Source of the DNA: CAZKUN01 sp964555935
Lineage (GTDB): Bacteria > Armatimonadota > Zipacnadia > Zipacnadales > VGFC01
DNA length: 7,431 bases
Direction of reading: 5' to 3'
Assembly: GCA_964555935.1 (NCBI GenBank)
Contig: CAZKUN010000359.1
Coordinates: forward strand, 1-7,431
This document shows, piece by piece, positions 1 through 6,306 of this stretch (position 1 is its first letter; each line of letters starts with the position of its first letter). The translations under genes and the position numbers were made by a program. Under the pieces are notes generated by a model, which saw only the letters and a list, made by a program, of their open reading frames with translations, was not told where the DNA came from and ran no database searches.

Positions 1-3000
1 AGGCGGGTGAGTATGGCCTTGAGCGCCTGCTTCATCTGCCCGCCCGGCGCGATGACCGCGACGCGTCCGGGGGCAGCGGGAGCGATGGCTACCTCGCCGG
101 CGAACGGCTCGGTCGTGCCCACCGTTCCCGTTGGCGAGCCAATGTAGCAGCGCGCGCCGTCGAGTGCGGGAAGCGAGACGGAAACAGCGTCGCACTGGTG
201 TGGCAATACCATGAGCTGCCTTGTGGTCAGCAGGCCCTTGCCATCGAGTGAGGCCAGCCCGAAGTGATCGCTGGCGGAGGCAATCTCCGCGCCATCGATC
301 GAGATGGCGCCCTGGCTCTCAGCGGCGATTACATCCCCGGCGCCGTTCGTGATGACGAAGGCATAGCTCCTCGACGCCAACTCCACCGTGGTGGTCACGT
401 CGGGAAGCGTGACGGCGAGCAAGTCGTCGCCCTCAGTCTGGCGGGCGAGCATCGTTATGACGCCACCATCGCGCGAGGGAATGGCGAGCGCGCGAACAGG
501 CGCGTCGGCGGGCTCGACCTGGATGCGGGCGACGCCGGAGAGATCGACGAAACGCGCGTAGACGTCGGCATCGCTATCGTGACCTCGGAGTTCGAGCGGG
601 TATGGGGCGAAGAGCGTTTTGCCCTGCGCGACGGTCGACTCGACGACATCACGCTCCCAGACATCATCGTCGACATCGAAGGGCGAAGTGGGCTCGACCG
701 CGGGCAGGTTGAGCTGGGCCAGGCGCTCGGGACGGGTGGCCTTGCGGGTGCGGTCGAAGGAGATGTCGCCGGAGAGGTAGAGCGTGCCGCCGGCCTCGAC
801 CCACGAGCGGATGGCATCGAACGTCTCATCCGCCGGGCAGTATGGTACGGGCCAGATGAGGGCCTTCGCGGAGTCAGGTAGATCGGCGATGTCTTCCTCG
901 TTGACCATGCCGAAGTTGACGCGTTGGTCGAGCAGGAGATCGATCGCGCGCCAGAGGCATCCGTTGAGTTCACTGAAGCGCGGCCCGACGCGGTGCGAGT
1001 CGGGCGCGACGATGAAGACCTCGGGCGACTCGTAGACGGGCTCAGCCACCGACAGCAGCAGCGCCCCCTGTTCGAGGGTATGCATCCATGGGCGCGAGAC
1101 ATACGAACTGCGCTGGAACAGGCCCCAGGGAAAAATCGCCTCGTCGAACTCCTTCCAATCCCAATTGGCCATGAACGCCGCGCCCAAGCCGGCGGTGTAG
1201 TGGATGTAGGTCTGGAATCGGTGGATCGAGTCATCGACGGGGATGCTAGTGTGGCCGTGAGAGCGAGCGTCATGGGCCTCGCGCGCGCCGAACTCTCCGA
1301 GGCTGAATCCCTTGCCCTGGAAACGGCGGTCGATGAGCTTGAACTCAAGCGGGAAGCGGTCGACGGGGCCGTAGTAATGCATGTTGGAGAAGTCAGTGTT
1401 CTTGACGCCGAGGATCTTGTCGGCGGGTGGCATGCTGGGCAGGTAGCCGACGCAGATGACGGCGTCGGGATCGCCGGCTTTCGTGCCGTCAACGTTGGCC
1501 TTGGTCCAGCGATTCAGCAACTCCGTCTCGAAGCGCTTGCGGTCCGCGGCGCGAGCGTCGTCCCAGTCATTGGTGGTCGCGCCGAGGGGCACGTTGGGAA
1601 GCTCGGCCTCGGGCGGGCTGGTGGTCCAGGCGGCGCGGAGAGCCTCGTCGGATGCGTAGCGCGTCGCGAGGAAGTCGTTCCACAGCTCCACCACGTCGGG
1701 ACGGTCCTCGGCGGCGACGCTTGGCTCGTTCTGGATGTCGTAGAAGATCCCTGGCACGTCTTTGTAGCGGTCCGCCCAGAAGCGACACCAGTCGTACTGG
1801 GCCTCGAGTTCCTCGTCGGTCAGCGTGACGCCGAGCCAGTCGTGCAGCGCCAGGAAGATGGCGACGCGGTGCTTCTGCGCGATCTGGACGATGGCGTCCA
1901 TCTGCCGCAGGAATCTCTCGGGCCTGTTGTAGAGGTCGAGCGACGTGTGCTGACCGCTGCCCTCGTAGCCCTTCGCGGCGAAGGGCGAGAAATGCAGGAT
2001 GCGCCAGATGTGGAAGCCGTGATCGTGCATTGCGCGGAAGTCGCGGTCCCACGCGGCCGGGCCCTCTTTGGGACTGAAGTACATCATGCCTGTTTGGTTG
2101 GTGCCGATGAGGAAACTCGGCTTGCCATCGAGGGTGATGTAGTTGTTTTCCCAGGCGACCTTCGCCCCCGAGGCGAGGACGGATTCGTCCCAGACGCAGA
2201 AGGCTGATTCGAGCGAGTCGACCAGATCATCGCCAATCCGCAACTCGGCGCGGACAACGTGGTAGTCGCCGGTGAGAGAGTCGATCTCGACCTCAGCCGA
2301 GGACCTGTCGGCGACCTCGCGGTCGTCGACGAGGAGCGTGACGGTTGGGTAGCGCTCGGGGTCTCTGTCACAGACCATCTGCACGGAGATCTCGGCGGTC
2401 TCTCCCGGGCGGTAGGAGGCGAGATCCGTGGTCAGAGAGTGGAGGAACTCGCGGCGCGTGATCTGTTCCAGCGTGTCGACCAGGAGTTGGCGACGGGCGG
2501 CCGTACCCAGGAAAATGTCCTGGCCGGAGGTGATGCCGCTGAATGCCCNNNNNNNNNNGTACTCGCCGCTGAAGTTGTGCATGATGCTGAGCGCGGTGCC
2601 GCGCAATTGGCCGTCGGCGTCGAAGGCTTGGAGTACGGGGATCCAGCGCCGGTAGACGGGCGGGAAGACGGGGCTGTTGACGCCGATCAGGCCGCAGGCG
2701 GAGAAGCCCGTTACGGGCTCGTCGAACTCGTACTCCAGGTCGCCATCGGCGGCCGCGAAGCGGGTGGCTTGCTCCAGGTGGAACTGGGGATCGAAGGCGC
2801 CGATCTGGGATGGGTGCAAGGTCACCGCATCGCCGACCTTGCCGACGCGCGTGTTCATGCCGATGGACTCGGTCTTCTCCGGTTCGTCAGTCATGTCGGC
2901 GGCCGTTCTGTCGGGTGGGAGGGCCGTCCAGCCTGCGGCGGTCAGCTGGACGAGATCGTCAAACGCGTAGCCATCCGTTGAGAGGAAGCTCCCGCCGGCC

Positions 3001-3818
3001 CGGAGGTAGGCCTGGAACGCGGTCTTGGCGTCGAGCGGGAAGTACGACCCGGTCGGGACGACGATCGCGTCGAAGTTCGCTGGCGTGAGGACATCGGGAT
3101 CGGCGACATCGCCGGGCTGGAGAATCGTCGCTCCGAAGCCGCCGGCGCGGATGGCGGAGGCGAGGTCGTCGGGCAGATGGGCCGAGGTGAAGCCATCGGG
3201 AAGGTCGGCCATCACGAGAACGCCGATGCTGCCTTTGTCGCCCCGCTCGACCGTTAGGTTCTCCGTCGTGGGCAGAGGGATTGGCGTTGCGGCGAGTTTG
3301 GTGTCCCATTCCATGCTATCGATCGTCACCTCCAGGTCGGCGAAATTCGAACCGATCAGCATTCGATCGGCCCTGGTCATCTGACGCGTTCCGGGGCCGC
3401 GCGGGTCGAAGTTGAGGCCGCTGACGGGCATGCGGACCTCATGCCAGCCGACGTCGAGTTGCCGGAGTTGCTTGTTGCCGAAGGGGACCCTCATGGCCCA
3501 GGCGTCGCCGTCAGCTTCCATGAGCCAAACGTGCATCGCGGCGCGGGCATCAGCGGAGTGCTTGTAGAGCCAGAACCGCAGCGCGACCGCATCATCCGGC
3601 ACGATGCAATCGCCGGTGAGATTTCCCCAACTCGGGGGGCTGTTGGTGTACTTGATGCGCAGCGCGTCGCCGTCGCGCGAGCGCTCATCGTCGAGGGAGA
3701 TCTCAGGCGCGTTGCCGCCGTCCTTGTTGTCCGACCAGGCGTCGAGGTCGTCGAAGTCGTGAAGGGGTACCTGGGCGGCGACGGGCAGCGCGATGACTGC
3801 GGCGAGGGCGAAAAGCAT
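1..3818 (-). CDS. Large secreted multidomain glycoside hydrolase, clan GH-A (GH5-like), partial at 3' end
   Basis: Probably hydrolyses a glycan outside the cytoplasm. I translated this frame by hand: it is open from the ATG at 3818 to the window edge, 1,272 codons without a stop, so the 3' end is missing. Residues 1-15 are a short hydrophobic signal peptide (cleavage near VAA/QV). Residues 17-173 look like a carbohydrate-binding-type beta-sandwich. Residues 195-455 look like a GATase-like alpha/beta domain, 456-552 like an Ig-like linker, and 554-926 like a TIM barrel. The barrel has the GH-A acid/base motif YDIQNEPS (Glu698) and nucleophile motif SLGEFG (Glu842). A second GATase-like domain (932-1073) resembles the beta-galactosidase trimerisation domain of GH42 enzymes (AGGTLYLSGD), followed by a C-terminal beta-domain. 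Numbering counts the N-run as 10 bases. The start is supported by AAGGAG nine bases upstream. NEP/GEFG favours GH5 over GH42; the exact family and substrate are unknown. Confidence 0.85.
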   Translation of the reverse strand, partial: MLFALAAVIALPVAAQVPLHDFDDLDAWSDNKDGGNAPEISLDDERSRDGDALRIKYTNSPPSWGNLTGDCIVPDDAVALRFWLYKHSADARAAMHVWLMEADGDAWAMRVPFGNKQLRQLDVGWHEVRMPVSGLNFDPRGPGTRQMTRADRMLIGSNFADLEVTIDSMEWDTKLAATPIPLPTTENLTVERGDKGSIGVLVMADLPDGFTSAHLPDDLASAIRAGGFGATILQPGDVADPDVLTPANFDAIVVPTGSYFPLDAKTAFQAYLRAGGSFLSTDGYAFDDLVQLTAAGWTALPPDRTAADMTDEPEKTESIGMNTRVGKVGDAVTLHPSQIGAFDPQFHLEQATRFAAADGDLEYEFDEPVTGFSACGLIGVNSPVFPPVYRRWIPVLQAFDADGQLRGTALSIMHNFSGEYXXXXAFSGITSGQDIFLGTAARRQLLVDTLEQITRREFLHSLTTDLASYRPGETAEISVQMVCDRDPERYPTVTLLVDDREVADRSSAEVEIDSLTGDYHVVRAELRIGDDLVDSLESAFCVWDESVLASGAKVAWENNYITLDGKPSFLIGTNQTGMMYFSPKEGPAAWDRDFRAMHDHGFHIWRILHFSPFAAKGYEGSGQHTSLDLYNRPERFLRQMDAIVQIAQKHRVAIFLALHDWLGVTLTDEELEAQYDWCRFWADRYKDVPGIFYDIQNEPSVAAEDRPDVVELWNDFLATRYASDEALRAAWTTSPPEAELPNVPLGATTNDWDDARAADRKRFETELLNRWTKANVDGTKAGDPDAVICVGYLPSMPPADKILGVKNTDFSNMHYYGPVDRFPLEFKLIDRRFQGKGFSLGEFGAREAHDARSHGHTSIPVDDSIHRFQTYIHYTAGLGAAFMANWDWKEFDEAIFPWGLFQRSSYVSRPWMHTLEQGALLLSVAEPVYESPEVFIVAPDSHRVGPRFSELNGCLWRAIDLLLDQRVNFGMVNEEDIADLPDSAKALIWPVPYCPADETFDAIRSWVEAGGTLYLSGDISFDRTRKATRPERLAQLNLPAVEPTSPFDVDDDVWERDVVESTVAQGKTLFAPYPLELRGHDSDADVYARFVDLSGVARIQVEPADAPVRALAIPSRDGGVITMLARQTEGDDLLAVTLPDVTTTVELASRSYAFVITNGAGDVIAAESQGAISIDGAEIASASDHFGLASLDGKGLLTTRQLMVLPHQCDAVSVSLPALDGARCYIGSPTGTVGTTEPFAGEVAIAPAAPGRVAVIAPGGQMKQALKAILTR
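2549..2558. other. Assembly gap (10 N) inside the glycoside hydrolase gene
   Basis: Ten undetermined bases fall in codons 421-424 of the glycoside hydrolase. The same reading frame stays open on both sides, and the protein on both sides belongs to one GATase-like domain (HNFSGEY before, AFSGITSGQDIF after). The last gap codon reads NGG, which would be Trp if TGG. The true gap is therefore probably close to 10 bases, or differs from it by a multiple of three. This is inferred from frame and domain continuity; the missing bases themselves cannot be seen. Confidence 0.95.
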
Positions 3819-3827
3819 GTGAGGTGG

Positions 3828-3833
3828 CTCCTT
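3828..3833 (-). promoter_or_regulatory. Ribosome binding site of the glycoside hydrolase
   Basis: AAGGAG on the minus strand lies nine bases before the ATG at 3818. It selects this ATG over the ATG and GTG further upstream, which are in another frame. It also explains how a signal peptide with no basic residue next to Met1 can still be the true start. Confidence 0.75.
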
Positions 3834-3858
3834 GAGCGGCGTTGCGGCGCACGGCCAT

Positions 3859-3876
3859 GCCAGCAAGGATGCTGGC
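3859..3876 (-). repeat. Perfect 7-bp hairpin in the intergenic region before the glycoside hydrolase
   Basis: Arms GCCAGCA and TGCTGGC pair perfectly around a four-base loop. The hairpin sits in the 88-base spacer between the stop of the sialidase-like gene (3907) and the glycoside hydrolase start (3818). No T-tract follows on the minus strand, so it is not a classical intrinsic terminator. It could be a weak terminator, an mRNA-stability element or a processing site that sets the level of the downstream gene. I see no convincing promoter in this spacer. Confidence 0.5.
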
Positions 3877-3906
3877 GGTCCAGTCAACGGCGGACGGTGG
3901 ACGGCA

Positions 3907-6306
3907 TCATTCGACGCGAGACTGGACGGATGCGATGTCGATAAGGCAGACGCTCTCGGGCGGGATACGGTCCGTGCGGTATCCCTGGCCGAGGTAGATC
4001 CATGTGGCGACGGGACTGTGAGTGACCTCGCCGAACTTCCCCGACGCCAAGGTGACGCGGGTGGTGTCGCCGGTAGTGGCGACATCCACCTCATGCCACC
4101 CGTGACGCACCGGGCCGACGCACGCGAACGCGCCCGGGGCCCTCAGGTAGAGGACGCCGCTCTCAACAATCACGCGAGCGGGCTCGTTTGCATCGCCGAT
4201 GGTGCAGATGACGTGTTCGTTTCCGCTTTCGATGCGGAAGGCGAACTTGAACGCCACCGTGTCGTCTCGCGTGTTCTCGTCGAGATCAACACCGGCGGAG
4301 GCTTCGCCCGCGATGCGCAGGACATCGCGTCGCTCGACAGCCGTGCGGGGACGCCGGCGGACGGTGCTAACGTGGGTGATGCTCGGCGTGGGGGCGGTCG
4401 GCAGGGCGAAGTCCGCTTCGAAGGTCTCGGATGCGGGGTCGAAGTCCATGTCGGGCCAAGACGACGTTCCGCGGGAATCGGATAGGGCCTGATGGCCATT
4501 AGCATCAACGGCGACGCCAGCTTGTACCCCGAGGCGGCGGATCAGACCGGTGAGCGACTGCACCTGGCTGGCTTCGAAGCGCTTGTGGCCGATGTAAGGC
4601 GTGACCGCAGTGGGGTCGTTGGCGGGCATCGCGTATTGCATCTTCTGCGACTCTTCGCCCGCGTAGAAGGTGATGGCTCCGCCGGCGTGGTCGACAGAGA
4701 TCCCCACGTAGCTCCATTTCGCGCGCGGCACCTCGAGGTCAGACACGAGGTTGCGCTCAGGACTTCCGATGAAGAAGTACGGCCTGAGCTTGCCGCCCTT
4801 GAACGCGAGCCCCCAGAGGAATCCAGCCTGGGGATTCGCGGAGCGGTTGTCGATCAGGACGCCATCGCCGTCCGCGCGAATCCACGCGCCGATGCTGAAG
4901 GCGTCCGAGAACTCGACCGTCTCCCTCGACTCGACGTATTGCTGCCCGTTGAATGCGAGCGAATCGCCCTCGCGCATCGGCGCGGGCGGTGGTGGGAGGT
5001 TTGAGCGCGGGAAGAGGTAGTAGGTCTCGAGCTTGGGCAGGGGCGACACGCGCGCGACCTTGATGGATCGCGGCAGGTTGCCCTGGCTGTAACTGACGAG
5101 TAGCGAGCCGCCCTTCATCCACATCTGCGGGTAGTGCACGAAGGGCTCCAGCCCCGTGATGCCCGGTCCGGCGACGAAGTCGATGCCCGCTCCGCGAGTG
5201 AAGAAGAGCGCGTGGTTGTAGCGGTCGTGCACGAACTTGCCGGCAGGCCAGTCATTCATCACCATCATGAAGCGATCGCCGCCCGCGGGCATGACGTGCA
5301 TGCGCGAGACGACGGTCTCGATTGGGACATACTCGTGAGGCGTCCATGTCTCGCCGCCGTCGCGGCTTAGTGACCACAGCAACGCCTCGGTCGGCCGCGG
5401 CCCGCCGGTCGCGACATCGCGGAAGTCATTGTTGCGCGCGAACATCATCACCGTGCCGTCCGCCAACTCCCAGACAGTGGGCTCCCACTGGGCCCACGTC
5501 GCGTCCTCCTGGACCGCGCCGGGCGAGACTTGCCACGACTCGCCGCCGTCGTCAGTGTAGATGACGCTGTCGCGTTTCTCCCCGCGCAGCCAATTGCTGA
5601 GGCCCTCGGGCGCGTCGGCGGCTTCGGGGCCCATCATCGTGACGGGCGCGAGTACGCGACCGGTGCTGAGTTGGCACGGATTCTGCGTCGGGAAGAGACG
5701 GAAGCGCTTGCCGTCGATCAGGGCCTCGTGGTGGCCGTCGAAGAGAAGCCGCGTGTTTGTCCACTTGCCATCGGGGTCGGCGAGCACGGAAAAGTAGCAC
5801 CCGTTGTGCTCGTCGCGCGAGTTCTGACTCCAGATCGCCCAGAGCTTCCCGTCGATGATGATGAGGTTCGGCTGCCACTGGGTGCCATCGGGACATGGGA
5901 CGACGTTCTCGCTGAACTCGTGATCAGAGAAGGCGGCGCGGGGCTCAGACCAGAGCAGGCCGTCGGTGCTCGTGCTGACGTAATTGAGCTGGCCGGGCTT
6001 GCCCTCGGAGGCGACAGTATTCGCGTTCCAGAGGCAGAACCACCGATCGCCAAACCAGGCGATGGCACTATCGTGGTTGTAGGTGAGTTCATGCGCCGAG
6101 GCGTTGATGACGAAGTGCTGCGAGATCTCGGGTTCGTAGACCTCGTAGGAGCGCCACGGTGCGGCGTGGGCGGAGCAGGCTAGGAGCGCCAGGAGCAACG
6201 GCGTCGCGGTTGAAGCCGCTCCTACATGCCTCCGGCATCGACGATCGGGACGATCGTCGTACGAGACGGCGTGTCGGGCTGGGAAACCCGACCTACGAGG
6301 TGACAT
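3907..6306 (-). CDS. Exported sialidase-like (BNR/Asp-box) protein with LamG-type domain
   Basis: Probably a six-bladed beta-propeller of the sialidase superfamily acting outside the cytoplasm. The proposed ATG at 6306 gives 799 residues. Residues 1-36 are an odd arginine-rich leader encoded by hairpin repeats. A hydrophobic stretch follows (PLLLALLACSAHA, about 36-48), cleavable after AHA; LLAC is an alternative lipobox. Three Asp-boxes are visible: STDGLLW (113-119), TDDGGESW (251-258) and SRDGGETW (314-321). The segments RLFPTQNPCQLSTGRVLAP and WEPTVWELADGTVMMFARN fit sialidase-type blades, but I could not assign the full arginine triad. Residues about 448-594 are a LamG/concanavalin-like beta-sandwich (SLAFNGQQYVES, FSIGAWIRADGDG). 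Residues about 615-799 form another beta-rich domain I do not recognise. The gene overlaps the URO-D gene by 14 bases with GAGG six bases upstream, which suggests translational coupling. The start is uncertain; the body is secure. Substrate need not be sialic acid. Confidence 0.82.
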   Translation of the reverse strand: MSPRRSGFPARHAVSYDDRPDRRCRRHVGAASTATPLLLALLACSAHAAPWRSYEVYEPEISQHFVINASAHELTYNHDSAIAWFGDRWFCLWNANTVASEGKPGQLNYVSTSTDGLLWSEPRAAFSDHEFSENVVPCPDGTQWQPNLIIIDGKLWAIWSQNSRDEHNGCYFSVLADPDGKWTNTRLLFDGHHEALIDGKRFRLFPTQNPCQLSTGRVLAPVTMMGPEAADAPEGLSNWLRGEKRDSVIYTDDGGESWQVSPGAVQEDATWAQWEPTVWELADGTVMMFARNNDFRDVATGGPRPTEALLWSLSRDGGETWTPHEYVPIETVVSRMHVMPAGGDRFMMVMNDWPAGKFVHDRYNHALFFTRGAGIDFVAGPGITGLEPFVHYPQMWMKGGSLLVSYSQGNLPRSIKVARVSPLPKLETYYLFPRSNLPPPPAPMREGDSLAFNGQQYVESRETVEFSDAFSIGAWIRADGDGVLIDNRSANPQAGFLWGLAFKGGKLRPYFFIGSPERNLVSDLEVPRAKWSYVGISVDHAGGAITFYAGEESQKMQYAMPANDPTAVTPYIGHKRFEASQVQSLTGLIRRLGVQAGVAVDANGHQALSDSRGTSSWPDMDFDPASETFEADFALPTAPTPSITHVSTVRRRPRTAVERRDVLRIAGEASAGVDLDENTRDDTVAFKFAFRIESGNEHVICTIGDANEPARVIVESGVLYLRAPGAFACVGPVRHGWHEVDVATTGDTTRVTLASGKFGEVTHSPVATWIYLGQGYRTDRIPPESVCLIDIASVQSRVE
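6203..6228 (-). repeat. REP-like element, copy 1
   Basis: On the minus strand it reads CATGTAGGAGCGG, CTTCAA, then CCGCGAC: a GTAGG head followed by a GCGG/CCGC stem. It matches the copy at 7391-7416 at about 20 of 26 positions. It lies within the reading frame that leads into the signal sequence of the sialidase-like protein. The layout (GTAGG head plus GC-rich stem) resembles bacterial REP sequences mobilised in trans by RAYT transposases; no transposase is in the window. Confidence 0.65.
6226..6259. repeat. Two adjacent perfect hairpins between REP-like copies 1 and 2
   Basis: Two inverted repeats sit side by side. At 6226-6238 arms ATGCC and GGCAT flank a TCC loop. At 6239-6259 arms CGACGATCG and CGATCGTCG (nine perfect pairs) flank a GGA loop. 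With REP-like copies 1 and 2 they make four consecutive hairpins in about 98 bases, which looks like a built cassette and not ordinary coding DNA. Confidence 0.7.
6272..6298 (-). repeat. REP-like element, copy 2, containing the URO-D stop codon
   Basis: On the minus strand it reads CGTAGGTCGGG, an eight-base loop, then CCCGAC. The arms GTCGGG and CCCGAC pair perfectly. It has the same GTAGG head and the same orientation as copy 1. The TAG in its head (6295-6293) is the stop codon of the URO-D family gene, so the repeat abuts or has replaced the end of that gene. Confidence 0.65.

Noticed and set aside
1968..1986. Perfect 8-bp hairpin (GCCCTTCG/CGAAGGGC) inside the glycoside hydrolase
   Set aside because: It encodes an ordinary segment (SPFAAKGY) of the barrel, lacks the GTAGG head, and could arise by chance in high-GC coding DNA.
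924..2207. 427-codon open frame on the plus strand opposite the glycoside hydrolase
   Set aside because: It mirrors the minus-strand gene, which carries clear catalytic motifs. Its protein is low-complexity (rich in V, G, E, D, R) with no recognisable domain, as expected of the reverse strand of a high-GC gene.
2705..2719. 6-bp hairpin AGCCCG/CGGGCT inside the glycoside hydrolase
   Set aside because: Within uninterrupted coding sequence with no flanking signal; short enough for chance.
2259..2981. 240-codon plus-strand open frame spanning the N-run
   Set aside because: Antisense shadow of the GATase-like and Ig-like part of the glycoside hydrolase; no motif of its own.
3819..3906. Intrinsic terminator after the sialidase-like gene
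   Set aside because: The hairpin is not followed by a T-run on the minus strand, so terminator is not supported.
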